Source: an uncultured Cetobacterium sp. (GTDB lineage Bacteria; Fusobacteriota; Fusobacteriia; Fusobacteriales; Fusobacteriaceae). From it: 51,744 nucleotides of DNA. The DNA lies in assembly GCF_947039425.1 (NCBI RefSeq), contig NZ_CAMQYW010000002.1, forward strand, positions 1 through 51,744, in the 5' to 3' direction. The notes beneath the pieces are model-generated. The model did no database searches. It saw only the letters and a program-made list of their open reading frames with translations, and had not been told where the DNA came from. Position 1 is the first letter of the stretch; each line of letters opens with the position of its first letter. A program made the translations under genes and the position numbers. Shown here piece after piece: positions 1-7,501 of the stretch.

Positions 1-51
1 GCGAGTTTGTGGTACTCGTTGTCGCGGGTTCGAGCCCCGTTGATCACCCCA
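1..51 (+). tRNA. tRNA-His (GTG), 5' end cut off by window edge
   Basis: Only the 3' part is present. An anticodon stem CGAGT/ACTCG closes the loop TTGTGGT, giving anticodon GTG. A T-arm with TTCGAGC and an encoded CCA end follow. The discriminator base is C, which is characteristic of bacterial tRNA-His and supports the call. Confidence 0.9.
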
Positions 52-69
52 ATTATTTTTATAAAATGT

Positions 70-145
70 GCGTCATTAGCTCAGATGGTAGAGCACACGA
101 CTTTTAATCGTGTTGTCACTGGTTCGAGCCCAGTATGACGCACCA
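70..145 (+). tRNA. tRNA-Lys (TTT)
   Basis: This is a complete 76-nt cloverleaf. The acceptor stem GCGTCAT/ATGACGC pairs perfectly, the anticodon loop CTTTTAA gives TTT, the T-loop is TTCGAGC, the discriminator is A and CCA is encoded. It lies 18 nt after tRNA-His and 7 nt before tRNA-Leu, so the three are probably one transcript. Confidence 0.97.
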
Positions 146-152
146 TTATTTT

Positions 153-235
153 GCGAGGGTGGCGGAATTGGCAGACGCACCAGACTTAGGATCTGGCGTT
201 TCGACGTGAGGGTTCAAGTCCCTCTTCTCGCACCA
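153..235 (+). tRNA. tRNA-Leu (TAG)
   Basis: This is an 83-nt class II tRNA with a long variable arm. The acceptor GCGAGGG pairs with TTCTCGC through two terminal G-T pairs, and the anticodon stem CCAGA/TCTGG closes loop CTTAGGA (anticodon TAG). Discriminator A and CCA are encoded. It is the last tRNA of the cluster. Confidence 0.97.
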
Positions 236-246
236 CATTGAATGTT

Positions 247-277
247 AAGTCTTGATGAATATCAAGGCTTTTTTTTA
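247..277 (+). terminator. Rho-independent terminator of the tRNA cluster
   Basis: Inverted repeat AAGTCTTGAT / ATCAAGGCTT (one G-T pair) with loop GAAT, followed by a run of eight T. It ends the tRNA operon before truA. Confidence 0.85.
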
Positions 278-304
278 TTATATAAAATAAAAAAGGGGAA
301 TTAA

Positions 305-1039
305 ATGAAAAGAAATATAAAATTAACCTATAGTTATGATGGAAGTGATTTTTATGGATTTCAAAGACAAATAAACTGTAGAACAGTTCAAGGTGAAATT
401 GAAAAAATTTTAAAAATTATTTTTAAAGAAAATATAAATTTAGTATCAGCAGGAAGAACAGATAGAGGTGTTCATGGAAAGATTCAGGTTTCTAATTTTC
501 AAATTGAAAGTACCATTCCTGCAGAAAAAGTAAAAATAATTTTAAATAATCAATTGCCGAGAGACATATATATATTAAAAACAGAGGATACAGATTTGGA
601 TTTTCATGCAAGATTTTCAGCAACGTATAGATCTTATGAATATTTTATAAGTGAAGAATTTACTCCTTTTAAATCTAGATATGTAACTTTTGTAGATTAC
701 AAATTAGATGTAGAAAAATTAAATATAATAGGGAAAAAATTAGAAGGGATACATGATTTTGCTAATTTTAGATTATCTGATTGTGCTAGTAGAACAACAA
801 TAAGAGAAATTTATAAAATTGAATTTACTAAAGAAAATGATGGATTAATAAAATTATATGTAAAAGCTAATGCTTTTTTAAAGTCTCAAATAAGAATAAT
901 TGTAGGTTCAATTTTGGCTGAATATACAAATAAAGTTAAAGAAAATTACATAGAGGATATGTTAAATAATCCTAGTATAAATTATAAAAAAATAGTTGCA
1001 GAACCTTATGGTTTGCATTTAAGTGAAATAGGTTATTGA
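305..1039 (+). CDS. truA: tRNA pseudouridine(38-40) synthase TruA
   Basis: TruA isomerises uridines 38-40 in the anticodon arm of many tRNAs to pseudouridine; it is cytoplasmic. The 244-aa length is normal. The catalytic aspartate is D53 in the motif SAGRTDRGVHG, and the N-terminal YDGSDFYGFQ motif is also family-typical. The ATG follows a GGGG Shine-Dalgarno. It sits directly behind the tRNA cluster and 17 bp before the acetyltransferase gene, probably in one transcript with it. No anomalies. Confidence 0.96.
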   Translation: MKRNIKLTYSYDGSDFYGFQRQINCRTVQGEIEKILKIIFKENINLVSAGRTDRGVHGKIQVSNFQIESTIPAEKVKIILNNQLPRDIYILKTEDTDLDFHARFSATYRSYEYFISEEFTPFKSRYVTFVDYKLDVEKLNIIGKKLEGIHDFANFRLSDCASRTTIREIYKIEFTKENDGLIKLYVKANAFLKSQIRIIVGSILAEYTNKVKENYIEDMLNNPSINYKKIVAEPYGLHLSEIGY

Positions 1040-1056
1040 AAAGGGGGGCATAAAAT

Positions 1057-1506
1057 ATGGAATTTATTGAAGTGAAACCAAGTGATATTGATTTGATAGA
1101 TAAAATATATAATAATGAAATAGAAAGCTTTGGCATTATGGGTGGAGCAGATATGTGGATGATAATGAGTTTTATAAGATATGGAAAATTATATCTTCTT
1201 ATGAACGGAGATGAACTTCTAACAGTTGCTCAATATCAAAAAATTATGGGAGAGGAAAGTGTTTTTCTTTACGGATTTTCAACAACACCTAAAAATAGAA
1301 ATAAGGGATATGGAAAAGAATTATTACAGAAAGTTCATATAGAATTAAAAAAATTAGGAATAAAAAAAATATGTTTAACAGTTGATCCCAACAATGAAAT
1401 AGCTATAAAAATGTATAAACATTTAGGATATTTAATTAAGGAATTTCAAGAAAATGAATATGGAAAAGGGATACATAGATTTTTAATGGCAAAAGTATTA
1501 AGTTAA
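1057..1506 (+). CDS. GNAT-family N-acetyltransferase
   Basis: A 149-aa single-domain GCN5-related acetyltransferase. The acetyl-CoA binding motif A is seen as KNRNKGYGKELL (about residues 80-91), followed by the usual strand LTVDPNNEIAIKMYKHLGY in the C-terminal half. The substrate cannot be read from sequence; the domain alone is not enough to call it RimI. It lies 17 bp after truA behind a GGGGGG ribosome site, and a strong promoter starts immediately downstream, so it ends this small operon. Confidence 0.82.
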   Translation: MEFIEVKPSDIDLIDKIYNNEIESFGIMGGADMWMIMSFIRYGKLYLLMNGDELLTVAQYQKIMGEESVFLYGFSTTPKNRNKGYGKELLQKVHIELKKLGIKKICLTVDPNNEIAIKMYKHLGYLIKEFQENEYGKGIHRFLMAKVLS

Positions 1507-1510
1507 ATTC

Positions 1511-1539
1511 TTGACAAAAATACTAAAAAGGTGTATATT
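1511..1539 (+). promoter_or_regulatory. sigma-70 promoter of the perR operon
   Basis: TTGACA (1511-1516), 17-bp spacer, TATATT (1534-1539). It starts just after the acetyltransferase stop codon and is placed to transcribe perR, the superoxide reductase gene and the rubredoxin gene. Confidence 0.8.
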
Positions 1540-1553
1540 TAAAATAAAAATAT

Positions 1554-1577
1554 AATGATTACAAAGATGTAATTATT
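1554..1577 (+). promoter_or_regulatory. candidate PerR/Fur-type operator
   Basis: Inverted repeat AATGATTAC-N6-GTAATTATT lies 14 bp after the -10 box, overlapping or just past the expected transcription start. It resembles the AT-rich Per/Fur box (TTATAATNATTATAA type) with one arm mismatch. Autoregulation by the first gene is inferred. Confidence 0.55.
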
Positions 1578-1593
1578 AAAAAAGGAGACTATC

Positions 1594-2004
1594 ATGTATA
1601 TAGAAAATATAGGTAATCACTTAAAAATGCATGAAATAAAACCCTCATATCAAAGAATGAAAATTTTTGAATATTTATTAGATAATAAAACTCATCCAAC
1701 AGTAGATGAGATATATAAGGCGTTGTCACCAGAGATACCTACATTATCAAAAACAACCGTTTATAATACTTTGAATCTTTTTATGGAAAAAAAGATAGCA
1801 AGAGTAATAATAATAGAAGAAAATGAAACAAGATATGATGTAGATATGGGTGAACATGCACATTTTAAATGTGAAAGTTGTAAGAAAGTTTTTGATATAC
1901 CTTTTCAAATAGAAAATTTAGATATAGAAGGTTTGAAAGATTTTAAGATAAATGAATATCATATTTATTTTAAAGGAATTTGTCCAACATGCTTGAATAA
2001 ATGA
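1594..2004 (+). CDS. perR: Peroxide-responsive repressor PerR (Fur family)
   Basis: A 136-aa Fur-family metalloregulator with an N-terminal winged helix (about 1-75) and C-terminal dimerisation domain. The regulatory metal site of B. subtilis PerR is reproduced at constant spacing: H34, D82, H88, H90 and D101 (B. subtilis H37, D85, H91, H93, D104). Aspartate at the last position is the mark of PerR, whereas Fur has glutamate. The structural zinc cysteines are C93, C96, C130 and C133. In PerR, peroxide oxidises the Fe-binding histidines and releases DNA. It is first in an operon with superoxide reductase and rubredoxin, and a Per-box-like palindrome lies upstream. Confidence 0.88.
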   Translation: MYIENIGNHLKMHEIKPSYQRMKIFEYLLDNKTHPTVDEIYKALSPEIPTLSKTTVYNTLNLFMEKKIARVIIIEENETRYDVDMGEHAHFKCESCKKVFDIPFQIENLDIEGLKDFKINEYHIYFKGICPTCLNK

Positions 2005-2035
2005 TATAAATTAACAGAAAATTTAGGAGGCTCTC

Positions 2036-2407
2036 ATGAAAAAATTTGATATTTTAAAAGTTAAAGATTATCCAGTAATACTAGAAGCGTTAATAGTTGA
2101 TGATGAAAATGTAGTATTAGAAGGAGTAGAGCATTTACAAGAAAAGAGAGAAGATGCTACAGTTGAAAAACATGTTCCTTTTATAGAAGAAAAAGAGGAT
2201 GGATATTTAGTAAAAGTAGGGAAAGAAGTAGCACATCCAATGCTAGAAAATCATTATATTCAGATGATAGAAATATGCATTGATGATTTTTTATATAGAA
2301 AATATTTAAAACCTGGAGAAGCTCCTGAAGCTTATTTTAGAGTGCCAAAAGGTGGAAGTATTTGTGCTAGGGAATATTGTAATATTCATGGATTGTGGAG
2401 TAACTAA
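2036..2407 (+). CDS. Superoxide reductase, class III-like (desulfoferrodoxin without centre I)
   Basis: Reduces superoxide to peroxide in the cytoplasm without releasing oxygen, using an Fe(His)4(Cys) site. The ligands are H46, H67, H73, H118 and C115 in the signature [11 protein letters not shown]; the catalytic E44-K45 pair precedes H46. At 123 aa it has the length of two-domain desulfoferrodoxin, but the first 43 residues contain no cysteine, so the Fe(Cys)4 desulforedoxin centre I is lost. That matches the class III type described from Treponema. It lies between perR and rubredoxin with its own AGGAGG site; rubredoxin is the likely electron donor. Confidence 0.9.
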   Translation: MKKFDILKVKDYPVILEALIVDDENVVLEGVEHLQEKREDATVEKHVPFIEEKEDGYLVKVGKEVAHPMLENHYIQMIEICIDDFLYRKYLKPGEAPEAYFRVPKGGSICAREYCNIHGLWSN

Positions 2408-2429
2408 AATAATATAAAGGAGGTTTTTA

Positions 2430-2600
2430 ATGTCAGCTAAACCAATGAGATGTGTAATATGTGATTATGTTTATGACGAGAAATTAGGAGATCCAGATAA
2501 TGGGGTAGCTCCAGGAACGCCTTGGGAACAAGTACCAGAAGATTGGGTTTGCCCTTTATGTTTTGTAGGAAAAGATCAATTTGAAGAAATAGATGTTTAA
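2430..2600 (+). CDS. Rubredoxin
   Basis: A 56-aa protein missing from the ORF track because of its size. It has two rubredoxin knuckles, CVIC (C8, C11) and CPLC (C41, C44), plus the conserved acidic and aromatic core PEDWVCPLC. The single Fe(Cys)4 centre transfers one electron. AAGGAGG precedes the ATG by 9 nt. As last gene of the perR operon, directly behind superoxide reductase, it probably reduces that enzyme. Electron input (an NADH:rubredoxin oxidoreductase) is not in this window. A terminator follows. Confidence 0.95.
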   Translation: MSAKPMRCVICDYVYDEKLGDPDNGVAPGTPWEQVPEDWVCPLCFVGKDQFEEIDV

Positions 2601-2611
2601 AAAGATAAATG

Positions 2612-2644
2612 AACCTCTTAGTTATTTGGCTAAGAGGTTTTTTT
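2612..2644 (+). terminator. Rho-independent terminator after rubredoxin
   Basis: Perfect 10-bp stem AACCTCTTAG/CTAAGAGGTT, 8-nt loop, then a run of T. It ends the perR operon. Confidence 0.92.
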
Positions 2645-2654
2645 ATGATATAAT
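2626..2654 (+). promoter_or_regulatory. promoter of walJ operon, overlapping the terminator
   Basis: TTGGCT (2626-2631), 17-bp spacer and an extended -10 TGATATAAT (2646-2654). The -35 hexamer lies in the loop and distal stem of the preceding terminator. Confidence 0.6.
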
Positions 2655-2687
2655 ATAACACAGAAATTTCAAGGAAAGGGAAATATA

Positions 2688-3461
2688 ATGAAGTTGGCTA
2701 TATTAGGAAGCGGTAGTAGAGGAAACTCAATATTCGTTGAGACAGATTCTGAAAAAATTCTAATTGATGTGGGATTTAGTGGGAAAAAAGTAGAGGAACA
2801 ATTACTAAAAATTGGAGAAAAAATCAATGAAATAAAAGCTATTCTTATAACGCATGAACATGGAGACCATATTTTAGGTGCTGGAATAATTTCTAGGAAA
2901 TATAAAATACCTATTTATATAACAAAAGAAAGTTATGAAGTAGGAATATTAAAATTAGGTAAAATAAATAAAGAATATATTCATTTTATAGAGAAAGATT
3001 TTTGGATAGGAGATACAGGTATATATCCCTTTGATGTAATGCATGATGCTGAAAGAACAATAGGATTTAGAATAGAAGAAAGTACTGGTTCTAAAGCTTG
3101 TATAGCTACAGATATAGGTTATGTTGATAATGTAGTAAGAGAAGCTTTTAAAGAGGTGGATGTCATGGTTATTGAAAGTAATTATGATTATACTAAATTA
3201 ATGGAGTGTTCATATCCTTGGGAATTAAAATCTAGAGTAAAAAGTAGAACAGGGCATTTATCAAATATAGATGCAGCTAGATTTATTGTAGAAAATTATC
3301 ATTCTCAATTAAAAAAAGTTTATTTAGTACATATGAGTAAAGATAGCAATAATCCGAAAATAGCTTTAGATACAGTAAGAGAAGAACTTGAAAAAAATAA
3401 AGTTGAGATTCCTATAGAAATAGCATATCAAGATATATGCACTGATTTATTGGAATTTTAG
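2688..3461 (+). CDS. walJ: Metallo-beta-lactamase-fold hydrolase, WalJ/YycJ-like
   Basis: A 257-aa metallo-beta-lactamase-fold protein. The metal-binding HxHxDH signature is H56-E-H58-G-D60-H61 and a second metal aspartate lies in ATDIGYV (about residues 140-146). The opening LGSGSRGNS is typical of YycJ/WalJ, implicated in Firmicutes in coordinating replication and cell division and in DNA mismatch repair; the role in a diderm is not established. It heads an operon with 8-nt and 1-nt gaps to the UDG-like and GT9 genes. Start ATG follows GGAAAGGG. Confidence 0.8.
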   Translation: MKLAILGSGSRGNSIFVETDSEKILIDVGFSGKKVEEQLLKIGEKINEIKAILITHEHGDHILGAGIISRKYKIPIYITKESYEVGILKLGKINKEYIHFIEKDFWIGDTGIYPFDVMHDAERTIGFRIEESTGSKACIATDIGYVDNVVREAFKEVDVMVIESNYDYTKLMECSYPWELKSRVKSRTGHLSNIDAARFIVENYHSQLKKVYLVHMSKDSNNPKIALDTVREELEKNKVEIPIEIAYQDICTDLLEF

Positions 3462-3469
3462 GAGGAAAA

Positions 3470-4048
3470 ATGGATAAAATAAGTAGTTTATTAGAGGAGT
3501 TAAAATTTCAAGTTGGAACAACTGATGAATTTAGAGAAAGTAAAGAAAAAATAATCTTAGGAACTGGAAATTTTAAAGGAAAAGTACTTTTCATTGGAGA
3601 TGATTCTTCTTTATATGAAGATGAGGATTTTAAAGTTTTAGTTGGATCAAGTGGAGAATTTTTAATAAAACTTTGTGATATAGTTGGGTTATTACCAGAA
3701 GAGTATTACATTACAACTCTTTCTAAATCAAAAAAAAAGTTTAGAGAGTTAGAGGAAAGAGACAAAAGAGAATTAAAAGAGTGTTTACATATGCAAATTG
3801 CACTAATGAATCCTAAAGTAGTAGTTGCTCTAGGACAAGATATTTCTGAAGTTCTTCAAGAAAAAGATATAAAATTCTTAAAAGAAAGAGGAGAGATAAT
3901 AGATTGGAAAGGGGATATTAAATTAATTTTAACTTATGATGCAAATTTTGCCAAGAAATCTAGGGATGATGGGGGAAAAAGATCAAAAGTTGCTGTTGAT
4001 TTTTGGGGGGACTTAAAGAATATAAAAAATTTAGTCCAGGAGAGTTAA
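3470..4048 (+). CDS. Uracil-DNA glycosylase family 4-like protein, probably inactive
   Basis: A 192-aa protein with the outline of family 4 uracil-DNA glycosylases: VLFIGDD where active enzymes have GEAPG, VGSSGEFL (family VGPAGxLL), YYITTLSKS (family VYITNVVKC), and CLHMQIALMNPKVVVALGQ (about residues 102-121), which is well conserved. Three of the four Fe-S cysteines are missing and the C-terminal HPS motif is replaced by YDANFA. A loss of glycosylase activity is inferred; it may be a structural or binding derivative. It is translationally coupled to walJ and the GT9 gene. Confidence 0.65.
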   Translation: MDKISSLLEELKFQVGTTDEFRESKEKIILGTGNFKGKVLFIGDDSSLYEDEDFKVLVGSSGEFLIKLCDIVGLLPEEYYITTLSKSKKKFRELEERDKRELKECLHMQIALMNPKVVVALGQDISEVLQEKDIKFLKERGEIIDWKGDIKLILTYDANFAKKSRDDGGKRSKVAVDFWGDLKNIKNLVQES

Positions 4049-4049
4049 A

Positions 4050-5096
4050 ATGAAAATTTTAGTTGTGAGATTTAAACAGATTGGAGATGCTCTATTATCA
4101 TCAGTTATTTGTAAAAGTTTAAAAGAAACTTATCCAGAAGCAGAAATTGATTTTGTTTTATATGAACATGTAGCATCTTTATTTAAAAATCAAAACTATA
4201 TAAATAATGTAATAACTATAACAAAAGCAGAGCAGAAAAATCCATTTAAATATTTAAAAAAAGTTTGGAAAGTGACTAGGAAAAATTATGATATAGTAAT
4301 AGATATAATGTCAACTCCCAAAAGTGAATTATTTACATTACTTTCTAAAAAATCTAAATATAGAATAGGACGATATAAAAAAAACAGAGGATATACATAT
4401 ACACATAGTATTCAAGAACCTTCACGTGAATATGATAAAGCTGAAAAATTTTTAAAAATGTTGGATCCATTAATTAATGATGGTATTAATGTTAAATTAA
4501 TAGAAAATTATTCTTTGGCATTTGAAAAGAGTGAAATTGATATTATTAGAAAAAAAATGCTAGAAGCAGGAACTGATTTTAATAAAATATTAATTCCTTT
4601 AGCTATTAATTCAAGAAGAGTGAATAAAGTTTATCCGATTGATTTGATGGAAGAGTTAGCTGTTAATTTATTAAAAAGTTATGATTGCCAAATAATACTA
4701 TATTATTCTCCAGAAGAGAAAGAATTTGCTAAAGAATTTCATAAAAAATTAAAAAATGATAAAAGGGTTATATCAGAAATAAAAACAGATTCTATAAGAG
4801 AACTAGGTGCTTTATTGTCTCTTTGTGATATATTCGTAGGAAATGAAGGAGGCCCTAGACATTTAGCTCAAGGAGTAGATATCGTTAGTTTTTCTATTTT
4901 TAGTCCAGGATCAAATAAAAGAGATTGGTTATCTAAAAACACACCAAGACACGAAGGAATAGAACCTAAAGATATAAAATGTAAAAATTATGATGAATTA
5001 TCATATGAAGATAAATATAGATTAATCACCCCAAGTATGATTTTAGAAAAAATAGCAGAAAAAATGAAATTAATAAGTAAATATAAGGGAAAATAA
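4050..5096 (+). CDS. GT9 family glycosyltransferase (heptosyltransferase-like)
   Basis: A 348-aa GT-B fold enzyme of glycosyltransferase family 9, the family of ADP-heptose:LPS heptosyltransferases. The N-terminal acceptor-side motif is VRFKQIGDALLSSVI, and the C-terminal nucleotide-sugar motif is FVGNEGGPRHLAQG (about residues 265-278), a variant of the usual GxDTGxxHLA. It acts on the cytoplasmic face of the inner membrane in LPS core assembly, implying a diderm host. Donor and acceptor cannot be fixed. It follows the UDG-like stop codon by 1 nt, so it belongs to that operon. Confidence 0.85.
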   Translation: MKILVVRFKQIGDALLSSVICKSLKETYPEAEIDFVLYEHVASLFKNQNYINNVITITKAEQKNPFKYLKKVWKVTRKNYDIVIDIMSTPKSELFTLLSKKSKYRIGRYKKNRGYTYTHSIQEPSREYDKAEKFLKMLDPLINDGINVKLIENYSLAFEKSEIDIIRKKMLEAGTDFNKILIPLAINSRRVNKVYPIDLMEELAVNLLKSYDCQIILYYSPEEKEFAKEFHKKLKNDKRVISEIKTDSIRELGALLSLCDIFVGNEGGPRHLAQGVDIVSFSIFSPGSNKRDWLSKNTPRHEGIEPKDIKCKNYDELSYEDKYRLITPSMILEKIAEKMKLISKYKGK

Positions 5097-5114
5097 AAGT
5101 AAAAAATCCATATG

Positions 5115-5143
5115 TTGAAAATTTTTTTTTATTGTGCTAAAAT
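5115..5143 (+). promoter_or_regulatory. promoter of yebC
   Basis: TTGAAA (5115-5120), 17-bp spacer, extended -10 TGCTAAAAT (5135-5143). The ORF-track start for yebC (GTG 5134) falls inside this -10 region and therefore cannot be the translation start. Confidence 0.75.
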
Positions 5144-5175
5144 TTAATAAAATGAGAATTAAAAGGAGGAAGTTC

Positions 5176-5922
5176 GTGTCAGGACATAGTAAATGGTCAA
5201 ATATTAAGCATAGAAAAGGTGCACAAGATGCTAAGAGAGCAAAAGTCTTTACAAGATTAGGAAAAGAGTTAACAATTGCAGCCAAGGAAGCAGGAGGAGA
5301 CCCTAACTTCAATCCAAGATTAAGATTAGCAATAGATAAAGCTAAAGCAGCAAATATGCCTAAAGATAACTTAGAAAGAGCTATAAAAAAAGGTACTGGA
5401 GAACTTGAAGGTGTAGATTATATGGAGATCAGATATGAAGGTTATGGTCCAGAGGGAACAGCATTCATAGTTGAGGTTATTACAGATAATAAAAATAGAT
5501 CAGCTTCAGAAGTAAGAGCAGCTTTTTCAAGAAACAATGGAAATTTAGGAACTGATGGAGCAGTTGCTTGGATGTTCCAAAGAAAAGGTGAAATAATTGT
5601 TCTAGCAGAAGGAATTGATGCAGAGGAGTTTATGATGGCTGCACTTGAAGTAGGGGCAGATGATGTTATAGAAGAAGATGGAGAGTTTACTGTATTAACA
5701 GAGCAATCTCAATGTAATTTAGTAGCAGAAGAATTAAAAAAATTAGGATATAAAGTGGAAGAATCAGAAGTATCAATGATTCCAGATAATAAAGTGTCAA
5801 TAACAGATTTAGAAACAGCTAAAAAAGTAATGGATTTATATGATGTTTTGGATGATTTAGATGATGTTAATGATGTATATTCAAATTTTGATATATCAGA
5901 AGAGTTATTAGAGCAAATTTAA
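5176..5922 (+). CDS. yebC: YebC/PmpR family protein (TACO1 family)
   Basis: A 248-aa member of the YebC/TACO1 family, reported both as DNA-binding regulators and as ribosome-associated factors that help translate difficult stretches such as polyproline. The family N-terminus SGHSKWSNIKHRKG is intact. I start it at GTG 5176, which follows AAGGAGG by 6 nt and gives the canonical N-terminus; the ORF track's 5134 start adds 14 residues read from the promoter. The gene stands alone; the guanine riboswitch leader begins 7 nt after its stop codon. Confidence 0.92.
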   Translation: MSGHSKWSNIKHRKGAQDAKRAKVFTRLGKELTIAAKEAGGDPNFNPRLRLAIDKAKAANMPKDNLERAIKKGTGELEGVDYMEIRYEGYGPEGTAFIVEVITDNKNRSASEVRAAFSRNNGNLGTDGAVAWMFQRKGEIIVLAEGIDAEEFMMAALEVGADDVIEEDGEFTVLTEQSQCNLVAEELKKLGYKVEESEVSMIPDNKVSITDLETAKKVMDLYDVLDDLDDVNDVYSNFDISEELLEQI

Positions 5923-5929
5923 TAAGAAA

Positions 5930-6076
5930 TACTCATATATTTTGGAGATATGGTCCAATAGTTTCTACGTCTTTTCCGTAAATAAAGACGCTATGGGTAG
6001 AACATGATTTTTAACGTACAATGATATAGTGTGTTATTAAAGCATAGATTCTATCCATGAATCTGTGCTTTTTTTA
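5930..6076 (+). promoter_or_regulatory. Guanine (purine) riboswitch with transcription attenuator
   Basis: The aptamer (5930-5999) has P1 TACTC/GGGTA, P2 TTTGGA/TCCAAT and P3 GTCTTT/AAAGAC, with the conserved core GATATGG, GTTTCTAC, CCGTAAA and CTATGGG. The specificity base before TATGG is C, as in guanine/hypoxanthine aptamers; adenine types have T. An attenuator follows: stem AGCATAGATTC/GAATCTGTGCT with a T run (6041-6076). ATGGGTAGAA (5994-6003) can pair with TTCTATCCAT (6049-6058), giving an antiterminator that competes with P1. Ligand binding should therefore switch the permease off. Confidence 0.95.
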
Positions 6077-6099
6077 TTATAAATTTTTAGGGGGAATAA

Positions 6100-7428
6100 A
6101 TGAAAAGAAATGAATCACCGTATGATTTAGATGGAATACCAAAATTAAAAGTGGCAGTACCACTAGGATTACAGCACATTATGGCTATGTTCATGGGGAA
6201 TATAACACCAATAATAATAGTAGCAAATATATTTGGATTTTCTCAAGATATTAAAATTAATTTAATTCAAAGTACAATTTTAGTAGCGGGGTTGAATACT
6301 TTAGTTCAAGTTTATAGAGTTGGAGTAATGGGAGCCAGACTTCCAGTTGTTGTAGGTACTAATTTTTCATTTGCTCCAGTGGCAATATCAATAGCTGGAA
6401 AATTTGGATATGAAGGAGTTTTAGGAGCTTCTCTAATTGGGGGAATATTCGAAGTATTTTTGGGATTTCATATGAAAACTATTAGAAGATTTTTTCCACC
6501 AATAGTTACAGGAACAGTTGTATTAGCTATTGGATTGTATTTATTACCTGTTGGAATAAATAGTTTTGCAGGTGGATTTGGAGCTAAGGATTTTGCTTCT
6601 ACAGAAAACTTATTGTTGGGATTATTGGTTTTAGCAATAGTAGTTTTTTTTAAAGAATTTACAAAAGGAGTATTTAGCTCAGGAGCGATATTTATAGGAA
6701 CAATAATAGGAACAATAGTAGCTTTTTTTATGGGAAAAATAGATGTTCAGCCGTTATTAGTAGCAGAGTATTTAAGTATTCCAAAGCCAATGAGTTTTGG
6801 GATGACATTTCATATAGAAGCAATAATACCAATGATTTTAATGTTTATAATTTCAGCTATCGAAACAATGGGAGATATGTCTGGAATTACTGTTGGAGGA
6901 GCTGGAAGACAATTAAAAGATGATGAATTAAAAGGTGGAATTATAAGTGATGGGGTAGGAAGTGTGCTTGCAGCAGTATTTTCTCTATTACCAACAACAT
7001 CATTTAGCCAAAATACAGGGATAATTGCAATGACGGGTATAATGAGTAGATTTGTAGTAGGAATAGGGGCAATATTCTTAATAATTAGTGCATTTATTCC
7101 AAAAGTAGCAGCAGCTTTTATCTTAGTCCCTCAAAGTGTTATAGGCGGAAGTTTAGTGATGATATTCTCAATGATATCAATAAGTGGAATTAATTTAATA
7201 AATCAGGAGCCTTTAGAGGGGAGAAATGCTGTTATTTTAGCTGTATCTTTAGGTTTAGGATATGGAATAGGATTAGTTCCACAAGTAATTACAGCTTTTC
7301 CAGAAGAAATAAGATATATTTTTACCGATTCAGGATTTGTTATAGCAGGAACAATTGCTGTAATATTAAATCTTATTTTACCTGAAAAACAAAAAGAGAA
7401 AATTAAAGTAAAAGAAAGTTTAGCGTAA
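6100..7428 (+). CDS. NCS2-family purine permease (xanthine/uracil permease)
   Basis: A 442-aa polytopic inner-membrane protein of the nucleobase:cation symporter-2 family (xanthine/urate branch), with about 12-14 hydrophobic segments. Family signatures include VVVGTNFSFAP and the IETMGDMSGI segment, whose glutamate belongs to the substrate-binding region in UraA/UapA-type proteins. The upstream guanine riboswitch argues for guanine, hypoxanthine or xanthine uptake rather than uracil. The start ATG follows AGGGGG and a terminator ends the single-gene unit. Confidence 0.88.
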   Translation: MKRNESPYDLDGIPKLKVAVPLGLQHIMAMFMGNITPIIIVANIFGFSQDIKINLIQSTILVAGLNTLVQVYRVGVMGARLPVVVGTNFSFAPVAISIAGKFGYEGVLGASLIGGIFEVFLGFHMKTIRRFFPPIVTGTVVLAIGLYLLPVGINSFAGGFGAKDFASTENLLLGLLVLAIVVFFKEFTKGVFSSGAIFIGTIIGTIVAFFMGKIDVQPLLVAEYLSIPKPMSFGMTFHIEAIIPMILMFIISAIETMGDMSGITVGGAGRQLKDDELKGGIISDGVGSVLAAVFSLLPTTSFSQNTGIIAMTGIMSRFVVGIGAIFLIISAFIPKVAAAFILVPQSVIGGSLVMIFSMISISGINLINQEPLEGRNAVILAVSLGLGYGIGLVPQVITAFPEEIRYIFTDSGFVIAGTIAVILNLILPEKQKEKIKVKESLA

Positions 7429-7452
7429 AAGTCCAGTTGGACTTTTTTTTTA
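7428..7452 (+). terminator. Rho-independent terminator after the purine permease
   Basis: Stem AAAGTCC / GGACTTT with a 4-nt loop AGTT, followed by a run of T. Confidence 0.85.
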
Positions 7453-7501
7453 TAATAGGATAAAATGAATAAAAATAAAGTTGCTTAAAAGGAGCGCTGT
7501 T

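Noticed and set aside
2437-2661. Minus-strand ORF of 74 aa
   Set aside because: It is antisense to the rubredoxin gene and its terminator; the plus-strand protein is an unmistakable rubredoxin.
5134-5175. ORF-track N-terminal extension of yebC
   Set aside because: The GTG lies in the -10 promoter region; the ribosome site and family N-terminus support GTG 5176.
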